From the NCBI RefSeq assembly GCF_002162355.1, contig NZ_CP021434.1, forward strand, positions 404,501-468,500: a stretch of 64,000 nt of DNA, written 5' to 3'. The notes beneath the pieces are model-generated. The model made no database searches and was not told where the DNA came from. It was given only the letters and a program-made list of their open reading frames with translations. The DNA comes from Tumebacillus avium (GTDB lineage: Bacteria; Bacillota; Bacilli; Tumebacillales; Tumebacillaceae). Below, in pieces: positions 44,731 to 53,271 of the stretch. A program made the translations under genes and the position numbers. How positions within the stretch are numbered: the first letter of the stretch is position 1; each line of letters begins with the position of its first letter.

Positions 44731-44757
44731 GCTTCGGCTCCTTGTTTTTGTAAACAA
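44731..44757 (+). terminator. Intercistronic terminator after glnH
   Basis: AAGGAGC / GCTCCTT with a TTCG tetraloop and T-run between the binding-protein gene and the permease genes. Partial readthrough would give more binding protein than permease. Confidence 0.7.
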
Positions 44758-44771
44758 GCGAGGTGACTTCC

Positions 44772-45434
44772 GTGGACTTTTTTGATCCTACCATCCTTAC
44801 CGAATATTTTTCCGATAACTTCCTTGTCGGTTATAAAAATACGCTCTTGGCATCCTTGTACGCCCTGTTCGGCTCCTTTATCCTCGGCGTCATCATCGCC
44901 GTCTTCCGCATCGCCCCGGTCAAGCCATTAAACTGGATCGGCGCGGTCTATGTGGAAGTGATCCGCAACATCCCGATCCTGATCCTCGTCTATGTGTTTT
45001 ACTCCGGCCTGCCCGCGCTGAACATCGACCTCGACGGCTTTGCAGCCGGGACGATCGGGCTCGCGATCTACACTTCGGCCTTTATCGCCGAAGCGGTGCG
45101 CGCCGGCATCCAGGCCGTACCCAAAGGCCAGACCGAAGCGGCGCGGTCATCCGGTCTTTCCTATCTGCAAACGATGCGCCACATCGTCTTGCCGCAGGCG
45201 ATCAAGATCGTCATTCCGCCGCTGGGCAACCAGTTTATCAATCTCGTCAAAAACTCCTCGGTGCTCGGCATCGTCGCCGGACTTGACCTGATGTACAACG
45301 CCGATCTGGTGATCAGCGACTCGTTTGACACGTTCTCCACGTACCTCATCGTCGCCGTCTTCTATCTGACACTGACCATTCCGCTCGCCATCTTCGTCAA
45401 TTACCTCGAACGCCGCATGGCGCGGTCGAACTAA
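44772..45434 (+). CDS. glnM: Amino-acid ABC transporter permease
   Basis: 220 residues, about five membrane segments. The EAA loop is AVPKGQTEAARSSGLSYLQ, followed by IVLPQAIKIVIPPLGNQFI, typical of HisM-type permeases. I prefer the GTG at 44772 with GAGGTGA five bases before it; an upstream in-frame GTG is itself part of that site. Works with the next gene as a heterodimer. Confidence 0.88.
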   Translation: MDFFDPTILTEYFSDNFLVGYKNTLLASLYALFGSFILGVIIAVFRIAPVKPLNWIGAVYVEVIRNIPILILVYVFYSGLPALNIDLDGFAAGTIGLAIYTSAFIAEAVRAGIQAVPKGQTEAARSSGLSYLQTMRHIVLPQAIKIVIPPLGNQFINLVKNSSVLGIVAGLDLMYNADLVISDSFDTFSTYLIVAVFYLTLTIPLAIFVNYLERRMARSN

Positions 45435-45450
45435 AAGGAGGGATTGAACG

Positions 45451-46104
45451 ATGGACTTTGCCGGAACGTTCCAATCTGAATTTGTCACCTTTATGCTAAA
45501 AGGCTTCCTGCTCACGCTGGAAGTGGCGGGAATCTCGATCCTGCTGTCCTTTGCCGTCGGCATCCTGATCGCGATCCTGCGCTACACCAAGATCCCGGTC
45601 CTCTCCCAAGCGTTGTTCCTGTGGGTGGAATGCATCCGCAACCTGCCCCTGCTGCTGATCATCGTCTTCATGTACTTCGGCCTTGACCCGTTCAACATCT
45701 CACTCACGCCGAAAGTCGCCGTGATCTGGGCCCTCGTCATCTTCGAATCGGCGATGATCTCCGAGATCGTGCGCAGCGGCCTGAACTCGATCGACAAAGG
45801 CCAGACCGAAGCGGCACGCTCCTCCGGGCTGACCTACGTGCAGACGATGCGCTACATCCTGCTGCCCCAGGCCTTGCGCCGGATGATCCCGCCCACCGTG
45901 TCGCAGTTCATCTCGCTGCTCAAAGACACCTCGCTCGCCACCGTCATCGCTTTGCCGGAGTTGATGCACAGCACGTCGATCGTCTACGCGCAGCACGTTT
46001 CCTACGTGTTCCCGGCGATCCTCTTCGCAGCATTCCTGTACTGGGCGGTCAACTACCCGCTTTCACTGGTGGCGCGCCGTTTGGAAAAACGATTCACAAC
46101 CTAA
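45451..46104 (+). CDS. glnP: Amino-acid ABC transporter permease
   Basis: 217 residues, second HisM-type permease. The EAA loop is SIDKGQTEAARSSGLTYVQ, then ILLPQALRRMIPPTVSQFI. Sixteen bases after glnM with an AAAGGAGGG site. Completes the importer; a terminator follows. Confidence 0.88.
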   Translation: MDFAGTFQSEFVTFMLKGFLLTLEVAGISILLSFAVGILIAILRYTKIPVLSQALFLWVECIRNLPLLLIIVFMYFGLDPFNISLTPKVAVIWALVIFESAMISEIVRSGLNSIDKGQTEAARSSGLTYVQTMRYILLPQALRRMIPPTVSQFISLLKDTSLATVIALPELMHSTSIVYAQHVSYVFPAILFAAFLYWAVNYPLSLVARRLEKRFTT

Positions 46105-46107
46105 ACG

Positions 46108-46153
46108 AAAACGCCATTCCCATGGTAAACTATTGGGAATCGGCGTTTTTTTC
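46108..46153 (+). terminator. Terminator of the glnQHMP operon
   Basis: AAAACGCC..ATTCCCA / TGGGAAT.GGCGTTTT hairpin and T-run, just after the glnP stop. Confidence 0.8.
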
Positions 46154-46189
46154 TGAACCGATCGTCTTGCACACAGAGGAGGTGTCCCG

Positions 46190-47482
46190 ATGACGATCAT
46201 GAAGCGCCTGCTTTTGCTCGTCCTGATCATGGCGGCGACCGCCTTTTTTGGCGAACTGAAGATGAACCCGTTTGGTTCGCAATTTCGCTTCTCGCTTGGC
46301 ACCTGCGTCTATTTTTTCGGACTGATCTGGTTTCGCCAGCTCCGGCCGTTTGAGACCGGTGTCAGCGTTGGACTGTTCCTGATGCTCTTCCGCTCCCTGC
46401 TCGATGTTACCCAGCATGGCGGCACGTTTTGGAGCTACCTGCCCGACCATCTGCCCTCGGCCGTCTACTACCTGCTGTTCGCGTCCTTTCTCACGCTGAC
46501 CAACCTGCGCAAACGGCTGGACAGCCCAATGCTTGTCGGCATCACCGGGACGCTTGGCGACCTGGTTGGCAACATCGGCGAACTGTTGACCCGCAACGCC
46601 CTCGGCGCCGACTATGTGCTCGGCCCCAATACCGTGCTGGTGCTCTTGCTGTTCGGGGCGCTGCGCTCCTTTTTTGTCGTCGGCTTGTACAACATGCTGA
46701 TGATCCGCCAAGTCCGCGCCTTGGGCCAACAGCAGCAAAAGCAGATCGACCGCCTGCTCCTGATCAATTCCTCATTATATGAAGAAGGATTTTATCTGCA
46801 AAAATCGATGCTCCACATCGAAGAGATCACGCGCAGTTCCTACGAGCTGTACAAACAGCTGATCGAGCAGGAGAAACGAGGACAGACCGCCCCCGCGCTC
46901 TCCCGCCGGGCGCTGCTGATCGCCGAAGAAGTGCATGAGCTGAAAAAAGACTCCCAGCGCATCCTCGCCGGGCTCGACAAGCTGATCAAGCAGGAGTCAC
47001 TGCGCGACCGCATGCCGCTCCTGCATCTGAATGAACTGGTGATCGGCGCCAACGCCAAATACGCCGAGATGCTCGGCAAAGAGATCGAATTCAGCACCCG
47101 CACCGACATCAATCTCGGCACGACGCGCATCTATCCTCTGCTCTCCATTCTGAACAACCTCACCGCCAACGCCGTGGAAGCGATCCCGCACAAGGGGCGG
47201 GTGGGGCTTGAGGTGATGCTGCGCGAAGGCAGCATCGAATGGCATGTTTGGGACGACGGACCCGGTATTTCGGCGGACGACTCCGAATATATATATCAGC
47301 CTGGCTACACCACCAAATACGATTCGCTCGGCAACCCCTCGACCGGCATCGGCCTCTCGCACTGCCAGGACTTGGCGGCGATGCTCGGCGGGTCGCTGAC
47401 CCTGCTGCAAGAAAACGGCGTGACACGCTTTATCATGCGCATGCCGACTTATGAACTGCTGAGCAAAGAGAAAGGAAGGTAA
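46190..47482 (+). CDS. glnK: GlnK-type sensor histidine kinase
   Basis: 430 residues with six hydrophobic N-terminal segments (to about 180) and a coiled linker. The phospho-acceptor helix carries EEVHELKKDSQRI, and the ATPase domain has ILNNLTANAVEAIP, DDGPGIS, then TGIGLSHCQDLA. This is the DcuS/GlnK-like layout of B. subtilis GlnK (YcbA), which responds to glutamine. The next gene is the matching regulator. Here the pair follows glnQHMP, whereas in B. subtilis the pair controls glsA-glnT, so control of this importer is a reasonable inference. Confidence 0.8.
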   Translation: MTIMKRLLLLVLIMAATAFFGELKMNPFGSQFRFSLGTCVYFFGLIWFRQLRPFETGVSVGLFLMLFRSLLDVTQHGGTFWSYLPDHLPSAVYYLLFASFLTLTNLRKRLDSPMLVGITGTLGDLVGNIGELLTRNALGADYVLGPNTVLVLLLFGALRSFFVVGLYNMLMIRQVRALGQQQQKQIDRLLLINSSLYEEGFYLQKSMLHIEEITRSSYELYKQLIEQEKRGQTAPALSRRALLIAEEVHELKKDSQRILAGLDKLIKQESLRDRMPLLHLNELVIGANAKYAEMLGKEIEFSTRTDINLGTTRIYPLLSILNNLTANAVEAIPHKGRVGLEVMLREGSIEWHVWDDGPGISADDSEYIYQPGYTTKYDSLGNPSTGIGLSHCQDLAAMLGGSLTLLQENGVTRFIMRMPTYELLSKEKGR

Positions 47483-47488
47483 AAGGCG

Positions 47489-48400
47489 ATGCGTTATTAC
47501 CTGATCGAAGATGATGCGGCGACACGGCGCATGCTGGAGCGGATCGTCACCGGCGAAGGGCTTGGCGAGATCGTTGGCGTCTCTTCCAGCGGCTCCGAGG
47601 TCACGATCGGCGATGTGGCAACGGCAGACATCATTTTGATCGACCTGCTCATGCCCGGCCGCGACGGGATCGAAACGATCCTCGCCTTGCGCGAACAAGG
47701 CTATCTGGGACGATTCGTGATGATCTCGCAGGTGGAAAACAAAGAGATGGTCGCCGATGCGTACCTGAGCGGCGTCGACACGTTTATCCACAAGCCGGTC
47801 AACCGCTTCGAAGTCCTGTCTGTCCTGCGCCGCGTCGCGGAACACCGTCAGTTGGAGCAGTCCCTGACTTCCATTCGCCGCTCGCTCTCCGCACTCGACC
47901 TCGCCCAACCGGCCGTCGCCGTGCAGACGACCGTCCGCACGTTCGAAGCCTGTGCCAGCGACCTGCTCTCCCGGCTCGGCATCTCCGGCGAAGCGGGCGC
48001 GTACGACCTGGCGCGCATTTTAAACTTCCTGCGGCGGCAGGAAGGGCTGGGGCATCAGCTCGCCCATGACCTGCCGACGCTCAAAGAGCTCTACCAGTCG
48101 GTGCTGCACAGCGACAACTCCGGGCTATCCGGCGAGCAGTTGCAGCGCGAGATCAAAGCGATGGAGCAGCGGCTGCGGCGCACGATCCTGCAGGCGCTTG
48201 GACATATGGCGTCGATCGGGCTGACCGACTATGCCAACCCGACGTTTGAGCACTATGCGCCGCGCCTGTTTGATTTTCAGGAAGTGCGGCTGCGGATGAC
48301 CGAGCTTGAGGAAGGCGAACGGACGACAAAATGCCGTCTGAACATCAAAAAGTTTATCTCTGCGCTGTATGCCGAAACCAAAGCGCAGCTCGAAGCATGA
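47489..48400 (+). CDS. glnL: GlnL-type response regulator (YcbB domain)
   Basis: 303 residues. The receiver has the acidic pair in YLIEDDAATR, phospho-acceptor Asp in IILIDLLMPGRDG and Lys in FIHKPVNRFE. The long helical C-terminal half (LARILNFLRRQEGL to ALYAETKAQL) matches the YcbB/GlnL output domain, unusual among regulators. Six bases after glnK with AAAGGAAGG. Probable activator of glutamine uptake or use genes. Confidence 0.82.
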   Translation: MRYYLIEDDAATRRMLERIVTGEGLGEIVGVSSSGSEVTIGDVATADIILIDLLMPGRDGIETILALREQGYLGRFVMISQVENKEMVADAYLSGVDTFIHKPVNRFEVLSVLRRVAEHRQLEQSLTSIRRSLSALDLAQPAVAVQTTVRTFEACASDLLSRLGISGEAGAYDLARILNFLRRQEGLGHQLAHDLPTLKELYQSVLHSDNSGLSGEQLQREIKAMEQRLRRTILQALGHMASIGLTDYANPTFEHYAPRLFDFQEVRLRMTELEEGERTTKCRLNIKKFISALYAETKAQLEA

Positions 48401-48405
48401 CAAAC

Positions 48406-48463
48406 AAAAAGGCGACAGGGGTTCCACTCGCTCGCGAGTTGCGGATGCTCCCTGTCGCCTTTT
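48406..48463. terminator. Bidirectional terminator between convergent genes
   Basis: AAAAAGGCGACAGGG / CCCTGTCGCCTTTT long stem with a secondary CTCGC / GCGAG hairpin in the loop. Confidence 0.85.
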
Positions 48464-48489
48464 CAGCTGGCATTCAATTGTCGGCTCCA

Positions 48490-49131
48490 TCACTTCGGCT
48501 GTTTACCTCCGGGGATTTTTTGTGGAAACACTTCGTACATCAGCAGTTCGCGCCGCAGTTCTTCGAGGCGTGCTTTGACGCGGTTGATCTCTTCGCCATC
48601 CTGCGCTTTCAAGGCGTCTTGCAGCGAGACCAGCTCGTAGTCCATCTCCAGCCGCAGCACCGGAATCCGCTCGGCGATCTCCGCGCTTTTGAACGCTTTC
48701 AACACATCTTCGCTCGTCACATGAATCGGCTTCTCGTACACAACTTTTTTGCGTGGTCCGTTGAGTTCCATAATCGATTGCGCCTCCCCATTTTTTATTT
48801 TGGAAATCAAGATCGGGCCTTCGGTGAAATGCTTGATCACCGCACACCCTTTGGCACGGATTAAGGTGAATTGAAACGCGTGAATCAGACCGCTGTCATG
48901 CAGGTGAAACGTGCCGGTCAGGATGAATCGGCCCGCTTTCTGCGCGAAGCAGAACTCCTGCCGCTGCACCCGGGTGGCGACGGTGAGGATCACTCCACCT
49001 TGGCCGTCCCGCCATTTCATCGAGGCTCCGCATTGGGCCAGCTTCCCGAGAAATTGTTCAAGGTCTGCCCGCTTCAATTCCATGTTGACATCGCAATACT
49101 CGGCTTCCCGTATCTTCTCTGTCAACAGCAT
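48490..49131 (-). CDS. Hypothetical protein, 213 aa
   Basis: Soluble protein, no signal peptide. The N-terminal half is beta-rich (KWRDGQGGVILTVATRVQRQ, FILTGTFHLHDSGLIHAFQF), suggesting a barrel-like or PilZ-like fold. The C-terminal third is a charged coiled coil (LKAQDGEEINRVKARLEELR). No family recognised. AAAGGAGGGC lies shortly before the start. Confidence 0.55.
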   Translation of the reverse strand: MLLTEKIREAEYCDVNMELKRADLEQFLGKLAQCGASMKWRDGQGGVILTVATRVQRQEFCFAQKAGRFILTGTFHLHDSGLIHAFQFTLIRAKGCAVIKHFTEGPILISKIKNGEAQSIMELNGPRKKVVYEKPIHVTSEDVLKAFKSAEIAERIPVLRLEMDYELVSLQDALKAQDGEEINRVKARLEELRRELLMYEVFPQKIPGGKQPK

Positions 49132-49238
49132 CGCCCTCCTTTGCTCTTATTATACTCAATATTCTGACTTTTTGCCATCATGCTTTGCTGTGTATTAATG
49201 GATTCGAAGGAAGAAAAGGCTAATTGACGGTCGGGTGC

Positions 49239-49271
49239 AAAAATAGGCGGCCGTCCATGACGACCGCCTTT
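49239..49271 (-). terminator. Terminator of the DUF4097 gene
   Basis: Minus-strand GGCGGTCGTC / GACGGCCGCC stem followed by TATTTTT. Confidence 0.75.
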
Positions 49272-49275
49272 CCTG

Positions 49276-50220
49276 CTATCGCTTGATGATGCTCAAGTCG
49301 CCGCTCGAGGTCTCGACGCGCACCATCGGGCCGCCGTCGCCGATCTCCGCCACAAGCTGATGATCGTCACGCGATTGCACATTCAGCGGAAAATCGACGG
49401 CCGATGAACCGGACGACGTGTTGAAGTCCAGCTTGTAAAAGGCGCTGGCCGGAAGCTCCAGTTCCACATCGCCCGACGAGGTCAGCAGATCGAGCTCCTC
49501 CTGCAGTGTATTCATCGCGAGGCGCACACCGCCTGACGAAGTATGCGCGCGCACCGCTCCGGTCAGATCGAGCAGGCGCAAGTCGCCGGAGCTCGATCTG
49601 GCCTCCGCTTTCGTGCCCGACCAGGTGCGCAGTCCGATCTCCCCGGATGCGCTCTCCAAAACAAGCTCTCCGGACAGATTTTGCAGCTCCTGATCGCCGG
49701 AGGAGCTGACAAACTGCATCTTTTGCCCCTGCACGTCTTTGGCCTGAATCTCGCCGGACGACGTTTGCACCCGGATCGCTTCCCCGTTCACCCCGGAGAT
49801 CTGCAGATCCCCCGAGGATGCGGTGGCTGTCAGTTCCTTGTAGAGTTTTTCCGGCAATCGGACGTCTAAGCGCAGGTTGCGCTCATCGTAAAAGCCGAAC
49901 TGAACACTGTAGACCTGCTTCAGCTCCACCTTCAGCACATCTCCGCCCAGATCGGTGAACAGCTCATAGTCTCCGCCGCCGATGCCGCCTTTGATCACTT
50001 GTCCGGTAAAGTCGATATGTACTTGATCATCATTCGAAGGCAGAAGATTGAGATCGGCGCTGCTGGTCAGCACTTGCACCGAGCCGACTTTTTCCCCATC
50101 GAATGTTTTATGCTCGTCATACTCGCGCGTCTCCCGGTTGATCCAGGTGATCGAACTGATCGCCGCGATCACAATTGCCAAGCCGAGGATTACCGCGGCA
50201 GTGATTTTCAATGCTTTCAT
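49276..50220 (-). CDS. DUF4097 beta-strand repeat protein (LiaG-like)
   Basis: 314 residues with one N-terminal membrane anchor (about 7-27). The outer domain is a stack of short strands, each carrying an SSGD or SSGE turn: TASSGDLQISG, VQTSSGEIQAK, SSSGDQEL, TSSGGVRL, TSSGDVELEL, TSSGDLSIIKR. That is the DUF4097/YvlB-LiaG right-handed beta-helix pattern, often linked to cell-envelope stress systems. Monocistronic here. Confidence 0.82.
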   Translation of the reverse strand: MKALKITAAVILGLAIVIAAISSITWINRETREYDEHKTFDGEKVGSVQVLTSSADLNLLPSNDDQVHIDFTGQVIKGGIGGGDYELFTDLGGDVLKVELKQVYSVQFGFYDERNLRLDVRLPEKLYKELTATASSGDLQISGVNGEAIRVQTSSGEIQAKDVQGQKMQFVSSSGDQELQNLSGELVLESASGEIGLRTWSGTKAEARSSSGDLRLLDLTGAVRAHTSSGGVRLAMNTLQEELDLLTSSGDVELELPASAFYKLDFNTSSGSSAVDFPLNVQSRDDHQLVAEIGDGGPMVRVETSSGDLSIIKR

Positions 50221-50278
50221 CTAAACTCCCCCTCCAGAAGATTAGACGCAGATTCTGGAAGAAACACTTCAACTTTCG

Positions 50279-50324
50279 AAAAAAAAAAAGCACCTCTTCG
50301 CCCATGCGGGGAAGAGGTGCCTGT
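50279..50324 (-). terminator. Terminator of subtilase 1
   Basis: Minus-strand GCACCTCTTC / GAAGAGGTGC stem followed by eleven T. Confidence 0.9.
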
Positions 50325-50342
50325 TTCATGCATACAGATTGA

Positions 50343-51524
50343 TTACTGAGTAACCGCGCGGTATGCATTGACACGGCCGTTGATCCAGTAGGAGCCGGTG
50401 CCGGAGATCTTGTCAGCAGTTGCGTTGATTTTGTTGACGATGGTAGCCGGGGATGCGCCGGTGCCGTAGCGAGCCCATACCAGACCTGCAACGCCTGCAA
50501 CTACCGGAGTAGCCATCGAGGTGCCGGACATGGTGGTCATGCCGCCGCCGTTACGGGTGGAGTAGATGGATTGGCCCGGAGCTGCGATGTCAACCCAAGT
50601 GCCGTAGGTGGAGAAGGAAGCTTTGGTGTCGGAGCTGGTGGTTGCAGCTACGGACAGTACGTTGGAGTAGTTCGCCGGGTATTGAACAGCGGTGTTGCCG
50701 TTGTTACCAGCAGCAGCTACGATGACGGTACCGGAGTTCCAAGCGTAGTTGATTGCCGATTGGAATGCGGAGGAGTAGCCGCCGCCGCCCAGGGACATGG
50801 AGATGACATTTGCATTGTTGTCAGCAGCGAAGTATACGCCGTCGATGATGTCAGAGGTGTAGCCGGAACCGGATGCGGAGAGAACCTTCACCGGCATGAT
50901 GCGAGCGTTCCAGTCAACGCCAGCGCCGTTGGTGCCGTTGTTGGTGGAAGCAGTCGCGATACCTGCGCAGTGCGTGCCGTGACCTTGGTCATCGTCAGCG
51001 TTGGAGTCGTTGTTTACGAAGTCGTAACCAGCAATGATTTTGCCAGCGAGGTCCGGATGCTGGATGTCAACGCCGGTGTCAATGATTGCGATCTTGACTG
51101 CGGAAGAGCCGGTGTTGTAGTCCCAAGCGTAGTTTGCTTGGATCTTCGGCAGGTGATATTGGGAACCGTACGACGGATCGTTCGGCGTGTAGTTGATGCT
51201 CATGATTTGGTCGATTTCAACAGACTCAACGTTCGGGTCTGCTTGCAGCTTCGCGAGAGCTTCGGAAGCTTTGCCGTTTTTCACTTTCAGAACTTTGTAG
51301 CCGTCATGCTTGAGGGATTTCTTCACATCTGCGCCAGCTTTAGCTGCAACTGCTGCAGATACGTCGGACTTGCCAGCTTTGAACTTTACGATCAGCTGGT
51401 CGGATACCGGACCTACTACTTGTTTTGCTTCCGGTTGTGCAGCGGACACGCCAGCTGCCGGCAGCAGAGCTGCGCCCATTGCAATCGCCAGGATTGCGCC
51501 GGAGACTTTGTTCAATTTCGCCAT
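50343..51524 (-). CDS. Secreted subtilisin-like protease 1 (S8), intact
   Basis: 393 residues: signal peptide ending near GVSAAQ, Inhibitor-I9-type propeptide (about 41-110, VSDQLIVKFKAGKSDV), and an S8 catalytic domain with Asp149 (IAIIDTGVD), His182 (GHGTHCAG), oxyanion Asn274 (AAAGNNG) and Ser336 (SGTSMATP). All residues needed for activity are present. It is exported, folds with the help of its propeptide and self-cleaves. The ATG at 51524 follows AAGGGGG. A 7-bp hairpin lies 26 bases upstream. Monocistronic, with its own terminator. First of six S8 genes in a row. Confidence 0.92.
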   Translation of the reverse strand: MAKLNKVSGAILAIAMGAALLPAAGVSAAQPEAKQVVGPVSDQLIVKFKAGKSDVSAAVAAKAGADVKKSLKHDGYKVLKVKNGKASEALAKLQADPNVESVEIDQIMSINYTPNDPSYGSQYHLPKIQANYAWDYNTGSSAVKIAIIDTGVDIQHPDLAGKIIAGYDFVNNDSNADDDQGHGTHCAGIATASTNNGTNGAGVDWNARIMPVKVLSASGSGYTSDIIDGVYFAADNNANVISMSLGGGGYSSAFQSAINYAWNSGTVIVAAAGNNGNTAVQYPANYSNVLSVAATTSSDTKASFSTYGTWVDIAAPGQSIYSTRNGGGMTTMSGTSMATPVVAGVAGLVWARYGTGASPATIVNKINATADKISGTGSYWINGRVNAYRAVTQ

Positions 51525-51549
51525 TTTAATGGCCCCCTTTATTTGTTTT

Positions 51550-51569
51550 AGCGGAATTCGTGTTCCGCT
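51550..51569 (-). promoter_or_regulatory. 5'-UTR hairpin of subtilase 1
   Basis: AGCGGAA / TTCCGCT stem with a six-base loop, no T-run. It is placed 26 bases before the start codon, followed by ACAAATAAAGGGGGCCATTAAA. Subtilase 2 has the same layout with a different stem. Confidence 0.5.
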
Positions 51570-51714
51570 TACAATTTGAGTATAGAGTGAAATCACAAAC
51601 GAAACAAATCACGTAATGTCCAAATTTGGCGACGAACACCACTTTTTCGTCCATTTTTACTCAAAATCTAATTTTTTCATATATTTTTTTAAAATTCGTG
51701 TATCTATTTACAAA

Positions 51715-51752
51715 AAGAAGAGGCTCCCTGATATTCAGGGAGCCTCTTCCAT
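51715..51752 (-). terminator. Terminator of subtilase 2
   Basis: Minus-strand GAAGAGGCTCCCTGA / TCAGGGAGCCTCTTC followed by T-run. Confidence 0.9.
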
Positions 51753-51764
51753 TATTTAAGTCGA

Positions 51765-52958
51765 TTACAGAGTAACCGCTTTGTATGCATTTACGCGGCC
51801 GTAGATCCAGTAGGAGCCAGTGCCGGAGATCGCATCGGTAGTCGAAGTGATCTTGTTCACGATAGTGGACGGAGCTGCGGAAGTGCCGTAGCGAGCCCAT
51901 ACCAGACCTGCAACGCCTGCGACTACCGGAGTAGCCATCGAGGTGCCGGACATGGTGGTCATGCCGCCGCCGTTAGCGGTGGAGTAGATGGATTGGCCCG
52001 GAGCTGCAACGTCAACCCAAGTGCCGTAGGTGGAGAAGGAAGCTTTTGCGTCGGTGCTGGTGGTAGCAGCAACGGACAGCACGTTGGAGTAGTTAGCCGG
52101 GTATTGAACAGCGGTGTTACCGTTGTTACCAGCAGCTGCTACGATGACAGCGCCTTTGCCCCATGCGTAGGTGATTGCCGATTGGAAGGTGGAGGAGTAA
52201 GAGCCGCCGCCCAGGGACATGGAGATTACTTTCGCGCCGTTGTCAGCAGCCCAACGTACGCCAGCTTCGATGTCGGAGGTGTAGCCGGAACCAGCGGAGT
52301 TCAGAACCTTCACCGGCATGATGCGAGCGTTCCAGTCAACGCCAGCGCCGTTGGTGCTGTTGTTGGTGGAAGCAGTTGCGATACCTGCGCAGTGCGTGCC
52401 GTGACCTTGGTCATCGTCAGCGTTGGTGTCGCCGTTTACGAAGTCATAACCAGCAACGATTTTGGAGGACAGGTCCGGATGTTGGATGTCAACGCCGGTG
52501 TCCACGATTGCGATTTTAACCGCGGTGGAACCTTTTTGGTAGTCCCAAGCGGAGTTAGCTTGGATTTTCGGCAGGTGGTATTGGGAACCGTACGACGGAT
52601 CGTTCGGCGTGGTTACATCGATGGAGTAGATGTGGTCGAGTTCTGCGAACTCAACGTTGCCGTCAGCTTGCAGCTGAGCGAGCACATCTTCTGCTTTGCC
52701 GTTTTTAACTTTCAGAACTTTTGCGCCGGTGGAGAGGGTTTTCTTCACGGAAGCGCCGTGTGCTTCAGCAACTGCTTGAGCAACGTCAGATTTGCCAGCG
52801 GCAAACTTAACGATGATTTGGTCAGTGCCAGTTACGTTTTCGATCTTTTTCGCCGGTTTTACTTCCGCTTGTGCAGCGGATACGCCTGCTGCCGGCAGCA
52901 GGGTTACGGTCAGTGCTACTGCTACGAGAGCACCGGAGAGCTTGTTGAACTTCGCCAT
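51765..52958 (-). CDS. Secreted subtilisin-like protease 2 (S8), intact
   Basis: 397 residues, closest paralogue of subtilase 1 at protein and DNA level. Signal peptide to about GVSAAQ, I9 propeptide (TDQIIVKFAAGKSDV), catalytic Asp153, His186, oxyanion Asn278 and Ser340. Expected to be an active extracellular protease that feeds on external protein. Own 5'-UTR hairpin and terminator, so monocistronic. Confidence 0.92.
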   Translation of the reverse strand: MAKFNKLSGALVAVALTVTLLPAAGVSAAQAEVKPAKKIENVTGTDQIIVKFAAGKSDVAQAVAEAHGASVKKTLSTGAKVLKVKNGKAEDVLAQLQADGNVEFAELDHIYSIDVTTPNDPSYGSQYHLPKIQANSAWDYQKGSTAVKIAIVDTGVDIQHPDLSSKIVAGYDFVNGDTNADDDQGHGTHCAGIATASTNNSTNGAGVDWNARIMPVKVLNSAGSGYTSDIEAGVRWAADNGAKVISMSLGGGSYSSTFQSAITYAWGKGAVIVAAAGNNGNTAVQYPANYSNVLSVAATTSTDAKASFSTYGTWVDVAAPGQSIYSTANGGGMTTMSGTSMATPVVAGVAGLVWARYGTSAAPSTIVNKITSTTDAISGTGSYWIYGRVNAYKAVTL

Positions 52959-52986
52959 TTTTAATGGCCCCCTTTATTTATATTGT

Positions 52987-53004
52987 GAAGGTTGTGTCAC
53001 CTTC
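52987..53004 (-). promoter_or_regulatory. 5'-UTR hairpin of subtilase 2
   Basis: GAAGGT / ACCTTC stem with a six-base loop, 28 bases before the start codon, followed by the same AAATAAAGGGGGCCATTAAA as in subtilase 1. Confidence 0.5.
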
Positions 53005-53226
53005 TGACATCATTGTAGGCGCTGTTATTTATTAATTCAAATGCCGAGTTATTCAAATACAACCGCCATTGAACCCGTTTTCTACTCCATACGCCCGTTT
53101 TCAGGCTTTTTCGCGCTTATCTAAATGTTTTATTATTTATTTATCTATAAAACGACAAGGTGTGTTAGTAGTTTCTTTCTACATCCATAATTTTATATTT
53201 ATTTTTTAAAATACTAAAAAATCTAT
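53005..53226. other. AT-rich intergenic region upstream of subtilase 2
   Basis: Strongly AT-rich stretch with several TTTATT/TATTTA runs. It must contain the subtilase 2 promoter, but I cannot pick one with confidence. No open frame. Confidence 0.5.
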
Positions 53227-53254
53227 AAAAAAACACCCCTTGGAGCAGGGGTGT
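53227..53254 (-). terminator. Terminator of the three-gene degenerate subtilase operon
   Basis: Minus-strand ACACCCCT / AGGGGTGT stem followed by seven T, after the stop at 53272. Confidence 0.85.
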
Positions 53255-53271
53255 CTGTCAAATCTTGCGGT

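Noticed and set aside
50571..51551. Long plus-strand open frames opposite the subtilase genes (also 51993-52964, 53251-54813, 55034-56881)
   Set aside because: They mirror the codon pattern of the real minus-strand genes, have no ribosome sites or protein motifs, and the minus-strand proteins carry clear S8 signatures.
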